Shown: in pieces, positions 46,441 to 56,129 of the stretch | How the letters are laid out: the number at the start of each line of letters is the position of its first letter | Position numbering within the stretch: the first letter of the stretch is position 1 | Source: Oehlia diaphana | Taxonomy: Eukaryota > Glomeromycota > Glomeromycetes > Glomerales > Glomeraceae | DNA: 62,659 nucleotides | Direction of reading: 5' to 3' | Assembly (NCBI GenBank): GCA_003833135.1 | Contig: QZLH01000232.1 | Coordinates: 50,329-112,987, forward strand | Notes under the pieces: model-generated | Told to the model about the DNA's origin: nothing | What the model saw: only the letters and a program-made list of their open reading frames with translations | Database searches by the model: none | Translations under genes and position numbers: made by a program

Positions 46441-48103
46441 TTAGAATATGATTATGTAAAAATGAATACCTTCTATATATTCAATTCTATGCACCGATCC
46501 CTGTTGAATTACACTTAAATGATCTTTGATTTCACAGTCTGAGAATCCGTCCGAATTAACAGTGTATGCTATTTATAAAATTTATAAATTTTAAATATTG
46601 AAAATAAATACAATATAATGATATATTATTTACCTGTTTTTGTTGTTTCTACAATAATAATCGAAGAAGCATTAGGAGACTGACTTTGGTTTTTTTCCTG
46701 TAACTCTGGCGGAGATATTATTATTGTTAATTCGCTAATTAAATCATACGATAAATTTTTGATACCTTCATATTGTTTTGTATACTTCCTGAAGTTATAA
46801 GGATGCTCTTTGTTTCCTTCATTTTTTGTATATATAAAATTTCGTAACATGTCATAAATTTTGTCAGTATTTGGTCGGTTTTTAGGATTTTCATCCCAAC
46901 ATTTTTGAATTATTTCCTTCAAAGGTTCCGGCGTTTTATCTCTAATGTTCGGACGTAATCCTTCGCATATATCGATTACGAGGAATTCATCATACGGCCG
47001 ACTATTGAAAGGTCGATTTCCAAAAATTATTTCATTAATAATTATACCTAATGAATATATATCAGATGCCTGTGTATGTTTATTACCACGCAATACCTCA
47101 GGCGCAATATATGGCACTATTCCGAAGAGCTCTTCCGATTTTCTTATTTCACTCGCTGATCTGCAAAGTCCAAAATCACTGATAGACACATCTGATATCC
47201 TATTGAACGAATGCAAAACATTTCCCGAGTGAAGGTCTCTATGAATTATATTATAGCTATGAATACAGTTGAGTCCCAAACAAATGCGTTCTATAATGTC
47301 TAATTTGTCTTTTAATGTCAATGAATTATAATGTTTATCAAGATGATCACGCAAACTGCTCTTTTTTAATTCAAACACTAACGCATAATTAAGAGTTCCT
47401 GGTTCTCGTGTTATACCAAAACATTTTATTATATATTTATAACAATAATTGAAAAACTTTTTCAAAAATTTTAACTAAATTTAAAAAAAATGATCAATTA
47501 ATATAAAGAAAAAGAAAGTTAACTTATATTCTCATTTGAAAATACCTCATTTAGGAATTCTTCGCTTAAATCCTTTGAATTATTTAATATTTTTAAAGCA
47601 ATTTCGAATGATCCTGACCTTTTCCAGATATTAGATCTATAATCCCACTTTTCGATTTGTCCATCTGTCCAAGTGGCAGAATATACCTTAGCATTACCTC
47701 CTTTAGCTAATAAATTAAGATCTGTAAATTTTTCGTATGGAATCCATTCTAAAATATGGTTACTATAAGCTGAAGTTTGATTGTCTTTTATTAACTTATC
47801 AACATAATCATTCCCGCTAGTCCACCTATCAAAATCTTGTCGAAGTCTATTTGAATTACAAGATGAACACCAACGGGGAATTTTCATTACTTGAGAACAT
47901 CCTTTACATATTCCATATAACATACGATATTTTTCTTCTTCAGTTTCATTAATATAACATTTTCTACAATACCCAACACGATTAAATTTATCGTTACATT
48001 TTTCACATACAATAATATTATAATCCTTATATTTTAATTTTCTTTCATCTTCATCCAAATCATAGTCGGATGATTTAAAAACAATTAGATTCCTTTTTAA
48101 CAT
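46441..48103 (-). CDS. TKL-like kinase with Cys-rich N-terminus, paralog 3 (3 exons, 508 aa)
   Basis: Exons on minus: 48103-47546, 47474-46634, 46568-46441 (509 codons). The N-terminal Cys module has C-E-K-C, C-R-K-C, C-K-G-C and C-S-S-C. The kinase has A-K-G-G-N-A-K-V-Y-S-A, I-A-L-K-I-L, H-R-D-L-H-S-G-N-V-L, D-F-G-L-C-R and A-P-E-V-L, a complete catalytic set. The third exon differs from the others: the C-S-D-C motif is reduced to F-S-D-C-E-I, with a longer tail. It is closest to paralog 4 by eye, especially across the E-I-I-Q-K-C-W-D-E-N-P-K-N-R-P region. Confidence 0.88.
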
Positions 48104-48218
48104 TTTGATTCAATTTAATCAGTTTGGATAATATGTTAATGAAACGCAAAAAATAAATAAAATAAAGCAAAAAAGATGTAATAAATATTTTTTATGATAA
48201 GTTTAATCAAATTTATTT

Positions 48219-48242
48219 TCTGATCCTTTAAATATAAATGAG
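48219..48242 (-). promoter_or_regulatory. Upstream box shared with kinase paralog 2
   Basis: The same TGATCCTTTAAATATAAA core as at 45121, here about 116 bp upstream of the paralog 3 ATG. A TCACGTGAC nonamer lies further upstream at 48649-48657. Confidence 0.42.
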
Positions 48243-48699
48243 CTCCCAAGGGGTTTAACCAAATTTGATCACGTTTAATTGATCTGCACAAATAACTGGA
48301 ATTTTTCCGAAAAGACAACCTGCATAACCGTTCATAAATTTATAAATAGAAATATAGATTTTTAATATAATTATAAATTTATCGATCCAAATTTTAACGA
48401 ACAAGACAAGGCAAAAATTGTCATTACAATCTGACCTCGGTATACCTATATTTGATATGATAATTTATTACTTTTCCACTATGTGAAAAACGTAATTCGA
48501 TAACGATATAAGTTTTATTTTTAGATGGTCAAAGCCACAAGTTCTGAACGAATTTCTTCCTGGAATTCCCGGAAAGAATTTCACACACAAGCCACATAAT
48601 TTCCATTTTTAGAAATAATCAAATGTGCCACAATTAGGTAAATTTTGATCACGTGACTAAAATGCGTATTTGGAATAGGTTTATTTAGAGTAATACGAA

Positions 48700-49112
48700 A
48701 AGGGCCCTAAATATAACGAAGTAGGCGATCAGGCTTTCGTTATGAGAAAATTCGTTAATGCTATAACGAATTATTCGGTATAGCGGAATAATTTGGTATA
48801 ATGCAGTAAAATAGAGGAAAAGAAAGCAAATCATCCATCTTTGATAAAACGAATTAAAAAGTGATAAAATTGCTTATTTGAGAAAAATTTCATATCAAAC
48901 TGCAAAATCTTCGTTATAAAAAAAAAAATCGTTCTAAAAGAAATTCGTTATAACAGGGGTCATTTACATACGTGAATTTATAAATTTTTTGTTATACGGT
49001 GTTTTATATTAGAAAAATTCGATTAAATACGTACCACACTAAAGACACTAAAGATTCGTTATAACGTGAAATTCATTATATTAAAATTCGCTATAGAAAA
49101 GGCTGACTGTAT
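48700..49112. mobile_element. pogo/Tigger-like non-autonomous element
   Basis: The right end reads ...CTATAGAAAAGGCTGACTGTATA, which is TA plus CAGTCAGCC in reverse, a typical pogo-type terminus. TTCGTTATAACG words in both orientations pepper about 400 bp. The left end is worn. A second copy of the same terminus occurs at 53209-53230. There is no transposase frame inside. Confidence 0.55.
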
Positions 49113-49780
49113 AGTGCACATTATACAATGATGTATATACAGTATAACAAAGAAATCACTGTGCAATAATAAAGAAATCTAAGAAGACTATTGTGATTTC
49201 TGATTCAGAGGACGATTGTGACGATAATAACAACAATAAGGAAACAAGGAAACCACTATTACAGAGCTTTAATTGAGTATTATAACTAGTATGTGAACGT
49301 ATCTTAAGGGAACGAGAAGCAAAGTTCGTGTAATGGAATTATCGAATATTGAGAAGGACCGTGAATTAAATCTAAAGTTTTTAATTATTAAATACTATAA
49401 ATTAATAATTCAGTCGGTGCTAGCAGGGTAGGAGAATAAGAAAAATAATTCTTTGACACAAATGTAAAGCATTGTTTTATAAACATAACAATATAATAAA
49501 ATAATTTTAAAAATTAAGCTGTTGAGTGAATATTATACTAATATAAACTTTATACATACAAGTGTGTATAATAAATTCTATATACTAGATATCAATTTTA
49601 GCGTTCAGCAAACCGATCCTACCTATATTACTTTTTCTTACAGATTTTATTTATAATCACAGGATTTGAAGAATCAAATGTTTGTGCTTGTTGGAAAGTA
49701 TCATTTATATATTAAAAAATTTAATTCGTCTATACTTCAATGTTTTATTAATTTTATTACTTGTCTAATGTCTATATCTA
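49113..49780. other. Intergenic, no gene seen
   Basis: AT-rich DNA downstream of kinase paralog 4. It includes a short GATTCAGAGGACGATTGTGACGA stretch near 49202, of acidic-coding look but without a frame of useful length. Confidence 0.4.
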
Positions 49781-51505
49781 CTAATCTTTATATAATGATT
49801 TCTTGCAAGAGTTAACATTTAAATAATTTTCAATTGCACAATCAAAGCATTCGTCATATCCAGAAATGTTTACTATTATAATAAATTTAATGTTTTAATT
49901 AAATACTCAAAAAAAATAAAATATGATGATATATTATTTACCTGACTTTGTTGTTCCTATAATAATAACCGAAGAAGTTCGATTAACTTTAGCAGACTTA
50001 TTTTGATTTTTTTCTTGTGATTCTGATGGCGATATTATTATTGTTGATTCGTTTAGTTCATTAACTAAATCATACGATAAATTTTTGATTTCTTCATATT
50101 GTTTTGTATACTTCCTGAAATTATAAGGATGTTCTTTGTTCCCTTCATTTTTTGTATATATAAAATCTCGCAGCATATCATAAAGTTTATCAGTATTTGG
50201 TCGGTTTTTGGGATTTTCATCCCAACATTTCTGAATTATTTCCTTCAAAGGTTCCGGCGTTTTATCTCTAATGTTTGGACGTAATCCTTCACATATTTCG
50301 ATTGCGAGGCGTTCATCATACGCCCGACTATTGAAAGGCCGATTTCCGAAAATTATTTCATTAATAATTATACCTAACGAATATATATCAGATGCCTGTG
50401 TATATTCATTGCCACGCAATACTTCAGGCGCAATATATGGCACTATTCCGTAGATGTTCTCTTTTGAATTTTCTGATTTTATTTCACCCGCTGGTCTACA
50501 GAGTCCAAAATCACTGATAGATGCATCTGATATCTTTTTGAACGAATGCAAAATATTTCCCGAGTGAAGATCTCTATGAATTATATTATAACTATGAATA
50601 CAGTTAAGTCCCAAACAAATGTGTTCTATAATGTCTAATTTGTCTTTCAATGTCAATGAAATATAATGATTATCAAGATAATCACGCAAACTGCAATCTT
50701 TTAATTCGAACACTAAAGCATAATTAAGAGTATTTGGTTCTTGTGTTATACCGAAACATTTTATTATATATTTATAACAATAATTTGGAAACTTTCTCAA
50801 AAATTTTAACTAAATTAAAAAAAAAAAATAATTAATTGATATGAAGAAAATAGAGAGTTAATTTATACTCTCATTTAAACATACCTCGTTTAGGAATTCT
50901 TCACTTAAATCCTTTGAATTATTTAATATTTTTAAAGCAATTTTAAATGATCCTGACCTTTTCCAGATATTAGATCCGTGATCCCACTTTTCGATTTTTC
51001 CATTTGTCCAAGTTGCAGAGTATACTTCAGCAAAACCTCCTTTAGCTATAAATTTAAAATCTGTAAATTTTTCGTATGGGATCCATTCTAAAATGTGGTT
51101 GCTAGAAGCTGAAGCTTGATTGTCTTTTATTAATTTATTAACATAATCATTTCCGCTAGTCCACTTAACAAAATCTTGTCGAAGTCTATTTGAGTCGCAA
51201 GATGGACACCAACAGGGAATTTTCATTGCTTGAGAACATTCTTTACATATTCCATATAACATACGATGTTTTCCTTCTTCAGTTTCATTAATATAACATT
51301 TTCTACAATGCCAATCACGATTAAATTTTTCGTTACATTTTTCACATAAAATAATGTTATAATCGTTGTATTTTAATTTTCTTTCATCTTTATCCAAATC
51401 ATAGTCCGATGATTTGAAAATTCCTTCAATTTTCTTAATTTTCTTTATTTTATCGTCATTATTATAGCTATTGTTATTGATGCTATTTCTTTTTGACAAT
51501 GACAT
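49781..51505 (-). CDS. TKL-like kinase with Cys-rich N-terminus, paralog 4 (3 exons, 526 aa)
   Basis: Exons on minus: 51505-50885, 50809-49942, 49872-49781 (527 codons). A Ser/Asn/Lys N-terminal extension of about 28 residues precedes the S-S-D-Y-D-L-D-K-D-E-R opening. Cys pairs C-E-K-C, C-R-K-C, C-K-E-C and C-P-S-C follow. In the kinase domain, A-K-G-G-F-A-E-V-Y-S-A is the glycine loop, Lys192 the catalytic Lys in I-A-L-K-I, and H-R-D at 285-287, with D-F-G-L-C-R and A-P-E-V-L. The last exon carries G-Y-D-E-C-F-D-C-A-I-E-N. Its intron 1 splits after F-L-N-E, the same place as in the three paralogs. TCACGTGAC sits at 51937-51945 upstream. Confidence 0.89.
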
Positions 51506-52230
51506 TATGTTATTTTACGGATAAGTTAATTGTAAAAATTTAATTAGAAAGGGGTAATCGAATTAGGTAAGGTTCACGTTAAAAAAAAAGTAAAATATAA
51601 AATGAAAATGTAAAAATGTGCCCTTAAATAAAAATAATGATTTATTTTTTCGGAGTTTTATTTATGATCCTAACCATATTTATTTTATTATTACAATACT
51701 TACGGAGTTATTTGTTAATCATGCATGCTAATGCAAAGTGGTGAATGAAAGTCTGCGGATTTGCAGATATATTATTTCTTAAAAGAAAGGTAAAATCCGA
51801 GAATGTGAATAATCTTTAAGTATTTTTTTCTTTTTTTTTCTTAATAGAAAGGCCAAGATAATTTTTTCATCATTACATAAAGGTATAATACTAATAAATT
51901 TCCGAGTTGTCAATTGAGTATAATCACGGGATTTTATCACGTGACTTCGTGACAGTGGAATGAAAAAAAAAAATTCTCGGATGTTGTATTGATTGTTCCT
52001 TGTACGATGGATATCATTATGTTACAGATTAAATAATATTATTATACTCAAAGTTCTTTATTTAAGGAATAATTACTAACTATATTAAATAATTAATATC
52101 CTACTCACCTGCAAATATACCCTATAAAAAATGAATAAATTACTAAATTTCAGAATGAATAAATAATCTTAAAAATTAATAAATTAGCATTAAAAAATTT
52201 TTTTTTGAAAGAATATAAGTATGTATGTGG
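51506..52230. other. Upstream region of kinase paralog 4
   Basis: AT-rich, no gene. It contains the TCACGTGAC nonamer at 51937 followed by TTCGTGACAG. Confidence 0.4.
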
Positions 52231-52934
52231 GTCAAACACTGAAACTCCCAACTTAAAAAAAGCATTTAAGCAGAATATCTCATTATCCAGTGATCATAAA
52301 AGGATGAAACTACTACCATTTGAATCATCGCAGCGAGATGCGTCGAATGGTGGCTAAATCATATTTTCAGAATCGATAATAATTAACAATTATTGAATTT
52401 GTTATCAAATAGTTTTGCTGACATAAATTTTTTTCTATCAATTCTAAAATCATAATTTTGATACTATTTAACGCGTTTCAGTAAGATGATTCAAATGGTG
52501 GTAAATTCATCCTTTTATAATCACTAAATGGGGAGATATTACGTTTTAAAGTATTTTTTTGAAATTTCTGAAGTCCTAGTTTTGAAAATTTAAAACTTTG
52601 AGAAAAATACTTCAAAATGCAATAGCTCGCCATCCAGTGATTATAAAAGGATAATTTTACCACCATTCGAATCATCTTACTACAGCATGTTGAATGGTAT
52701 CAAAATCATGATTTTAAAATCAATAGAAATATTCTTACATCAGCAAAACTATTTGATAATATATTCAATAATTACCGACTATATATCAATCCTAGAAATA
52801 TAATTTAGTTACTATTTAACGCATTTCACTGAGATGATTCGAATGGTGGTAATTGCATCCTTTTACGATCACTGGATGACGAAATATTTCATTTAAACAC
52901 TTTTTTTGGAGTTTTAGAGTTTCAGCGTTTTGAC
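52231..52934. mobile_element. 704-bp fold-back element made of two palindromic units
   Basis: The outer arms GTCAAACACTGAAACTC... (52231) and the reverse complement of ...GAGTTTCAGCGTTTTGAC (to 52934) match over about 100 bp with a few changes. Inside, the word CATCCAGTGATYRTAAAAGG with CACCATTYGAATCATC appears four times in alternating orientation, near 52270, 52480, 52640 and 52870. So the element is two head-to-tail hairpins inside a larger one. It has no coding capacity. Confidence 0.75.
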
Positions 52935-53074
52935 AAGCAACTTTACAAGTGGGAAGAATGATTGTTATTATTTATTGTTTGAAAATAGCCAGTCTTTATA
53001 TTATTTTATAAAGATCTTTATCAGATTTATAGGTTTATTCAATATAAAAATCATTTATTATATGAAGACCGGTA

Positions 53075-53208
53075 TGAGGACTGGTCAGTTCTCAGGACCA
53101 GTCCTACTGCATCACAAAAAAATGCAAGACCGCGGTCTGGTCCTACAAGTCCTGGGACTGACCAGTTTAGGACCGAGTAGGACCAGTAGAACCGATGATC
53201 ATCCTTAC
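53075..53208. repeat. GGACCAGT-rich palindromic cluster
   Basis: About ten copies of GGACCAGT/ACTGGTCC in both orientations within 130 bp, far more GC-rich than the context. Together with the pogo-like end at 53209-53230 it may be the core of one element. A short plus-strand frame through it is an artefact of the repeats. Confidence 0.6.
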
Positions 53209-53230
53209 TATAAAGGGGGCTGACTGTATA
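53209..53230. mobile_element. Second pogo-like terminus
   Basis: TATAAAGGGGGCTGACTGTATA, matching the right end of the element at 48700-49112 across GGCTGACTGTATA. The partner end was not found. Confidence 0.45.
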
Positions 53231-53454
53231 TTAAGATTCACTGATCCATTTTCTATAATTTTAGACTTACTAGAAAGCCCTTATTCTGAACTTTATAAGT
53301 GAAAAATGAGCTTGCCGATTGAATCATTAAATCTAGAGATATTTACATTTAAAGTTGAGGTATGAATTTTTTAACATGTTAAATGCAAATATCTTAGGAT
53401 TCACTAATCCATTTTTTATAAATTTAGGCTCTTTAAAAAGCTCTTGATCTGGAC

Positions 53455-54082
53455 TAGAGTTCTGAATGGATCAGGTTAGGTCAGATTAATTAATAAATCT
53501 AATCTGAAATTTTTTTTCAGGTCAGGTTAGTTCAGATTATATCAGGTTATCTGTTTAACCTGATCTGAACTGAAACCTGAAAATTTTCAGAATTTTTATT
53601 AAAATATCAAAAAAAAAAAAAATAATGCAAAGCATTTTTTTTGAAATATTGCAATCTACTTTTTTATATTAAAATTGTATAAAAAGATGAATCGCAATAC
53701 CGCAACTAACTTTTTTTATATATAAAATCAATATAAAAATGTGAATTCTGATACTGCAATTTACTTTTTATATATAAAATCAATATAAAAATGTGAATTC
53801 TGATACCACAATTCACTTTTTATATATAAAATCAATATAAAAATATGAATTCTGATATTGCAACTTACTTTTATTATATAAAATCAATATAAAAAGTGAA
53901 TTATAATACCATAACTCACTTATATAAAATCATAATTTCAAATCAACAGGTCATTCAAGTTATATTGATGTTACAACTTGAACTAAAACTGAATTGCAAT
54001 TGCTAAACCTGACCTGATAAATTCAGGTTAACCTATCAGGTACTTAGATTACCTGAATTTGGTCAACCTGTTCAGAACTCTA
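53455..54082. mobile_element. 628-bp hAT-type element with exact 8-bp target duplication
   Basis: It starts TAGAGTTCTGAA and ends TTCAGAACTCTA, and is flanked by ATCTGGAC at 53447-53454 and 54083-54090. Just inside both ends are many CAGGTT/AACCTG words, subterminal repeats typical of hAT transposase binding. The centre is a 51-bp tandem array (53650-53930). There is no coding frame, so the element is non-autonomous. Confidence 0.87.
53650..53930. repeat. 51-bp tandem repeat inside the hAT-type element
   Basis: About five units with TATATAAAATCAATATAAAAA followed by GTGAATTCTGATACYRCAA, spaced 51-52 bp apart. Variation is greatest in the outer units. Confidence 0.78.
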
Positions 54083-54309
54083 ATCTGGACTATATGAGCA
54101 AAAAAAGAGCTTACCGATTAGATCATTAGATTTGAAGATATTTACATTTAAAGTTAAGATATGAATTTTTAACATATATAGTAAATGCTAAGAACTGAAT
54201 TATATTAATTTAAAAAAAAATATCTACCAAATTATAGTATAATAACATTAAATAAAATTTTTAATATTTTTCTCCAATTTACTGTATATTATATGTAATA
54301 AAATCAATA

Positions 54310-55480
54310 TTTTAATTAAAGGTAAACAAATTAACCCATATGTACAGATTAGCTGATTACTGATAGATGACCATTTGCTACAATTGTAGGAGAAGGTTTC
54401 AAATGATTTATAAAAAAAGTGGATTCTGCCTTTATTGTACTATGTTACAGAATACTAAAAGCTGATATTGGAGCTGGTTATCAAAAAGCACTTTTGCAAA
54501 TAAAGCAATTGATCAATGAAACTTGTACTTATGCAACTATTACAACTAATTTATGGATTGCCCGTAATAATCAAGGCTATATTGGTATTACTGGGCATTG
54601 GTTAATTCCTAATATGAAATTATATGATATCTTTATTTGTATTGATCTTATTAAATATCCTCATACAGTTGAAAATATTCATTCAGCATTAGTGAAAAAA
54701 ATTCAGGAACTTTATTTAAATAATAAAGTAAAACATGCAGTTACAGATAATAGGGCAAATGTAGTAAAAGTAATTAGAGATTTATTATATATTTTTAATT
54801 GAAGATGATAATGAAAATGAAAAGGTATTAAAGGTAATGATGATGAAAGTTTTTAATTGTTTGAAATTTTTTTTATTTTTTTTATTTCAACTTCTATTTT
54901 ATTAATGTTATTTAATTTTTAATAATTGTTAATGTAATTGTAGATGATGATGATGAATTAGAAGATGATGATGATGAAAAAAGTGATGATGAGGATGAGG
55001 GGGAAAGTGAGTCAGATAAAGAGGAAGAAGATGAACAGCATATATAGTCAAATGTTACTACAAGACAACAATCTCAACATCAACAACATCAATAACAACC
55101 TTAACATTAACATCATCAACAACAGCCAAATACTGCATCTATAATTAATAGAGTTCAAAAGGAAATTTATGGTGCTTTATTTGATTATTGGAATGATCAT
55201 CCTATGGCTATGCTTTTGGCAATTATTCTCGATTCCCAATGTAAAAGAACACATGGTTGGCCTAATGATTGCAAAAAAGAGTAAAGGTTGAACTGAAAGT
55301 TCAGTATGATGAGATCAAGCTTCAAAATAATACACAACCTGAAGAAAATTTTCCTATTAATAATTCATCAATTGACCATTTTCACGCATATATTTTTGGC
55401 CCTTATAAACAACTATTGGATAATAATTTTGGTTTTATATATGCTTACTTAATGAAAAAGGACAGAGGCAAACAGGGTTT
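54310..55480 (+). mobile_element. Decayed hAT transposase gene
   Basis: A plus-strand stretch of 127 open codons (54419-54802) reads as the hAT catalytic region: G-Y-Q-K-A-L-L-Q-I-K-Q-L-I, then A-T-I-T-T-N-L-W-I-A-R-N-N-Q-G-Y, G-H-W-L-I-P-N-M-K-L and V-K-H-A-V-T-D-N-R-A-N. A degenerate acidic stretch with stops follows. Then comes N-R-V-Q-K-E-I-Y-G-A-L-F-D-Y-W, and near 55200-55260 a frame with L-D-S-Q-C-K-R-T-H, corresponding to the L-D-P-R-x-K block. The BED finger and the C-terminal dimerisation region are missing. Not functional. Confidence 0.75.
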
Positions 55481-56001
55481 TTATAGAATAAATAACTTTG
55501 TTTTCTTTTATTTTTATATAGATTTCTTTTTTGTTTTGTTAAATATATTTGTTTTTTTATTCTTTACCATTTTGCATTTTTTGATTCATCAAATTATAAT
55601 ATGAATAGAATTATGTTATTAAATGAAACAGATTTGAAATACTACAGTATTATTTTATTTCTTTAATGATCATTATTTGTTTAAAAATGGAATATCCAAA
55701 ATTCAAAACGGAATAGTTTAAATTAAACAGACATTACACCGTGCGAAGGTTTATATTGGAATTTTTAAAAAAAGTGGGCAATTTAATTTAATTTACTTAA
55801 AGTGGGGAAGCAAATTAAAACTGGTGCCCAAACTCCAAAGTTTAAAAATTAAATATTGCGTATTTATATGAATAACTTGTTTATGATTTATTTGATGTAT
55901 TTTTATTATTTATATTAAGATATTAAATTATTAGGAATTGAGAGATTAAAATTTTATTATATTCGTAAGATTTTATAAAATGGACAATGTTAATTAAAAA
56001 T
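55481..56001. other. Intergenic spacer
   Basis: AT-rich DNA between the dead hAT gene and the repeats at the amidase 3' end. No further feature. Confidence 0.4.
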
Positions 56002-56117
56002 TACAGGCTCGAAAAAAAAGTATTTAATATTTAATATACATATAAAAATTTACAGGCTCGAAAAAAAAGTATTTAATATTTAATATACATATAAAAATTT
56101 ACAGGCTCGAAAAAAAA
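56002..56117. repeat. 49-bp tandem repeat at the amidase 3' end
   Basis: TTTACAGGCTCGAAAAAAAAGTATTTA recurs at 56002, 56051 and 56100, exactly 49 bp apart; the third copy is partial. It ends 12 bp from the amidase stop codon and so lies in its 3' UTR. The near-identity of the copies suggests a recent expansion. Confidence 0.82.
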
Positions 56118-56129
56118 GTATTTATAAAA

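Larger units (their letters stand above)
53232..54186. repeat. Tandem duplication of about 165 bp, second copy split by a transposon
   Basis: Unit 1 (about 53232-53395) and unit 2 (about 53397-53454 plus 54083-54186) share TTCACTRATCCATTTT at the start and ATATTTACATTTAAAGTT near the end. Unit 2 is interrupted by the element at 53455-54082. Unit 1 shows the uninterrupted arrangement, which dates the insertion as later than the duplication. Confidence 0.75.

Noticed and set aside
52930..53223. 97-codon plus-strand frame ending in G-P-S-R-T-S-R-T
   Set aside because: Its end is the GGACCAGT repeat cluster and its start is AT-rich intergenic DNA.
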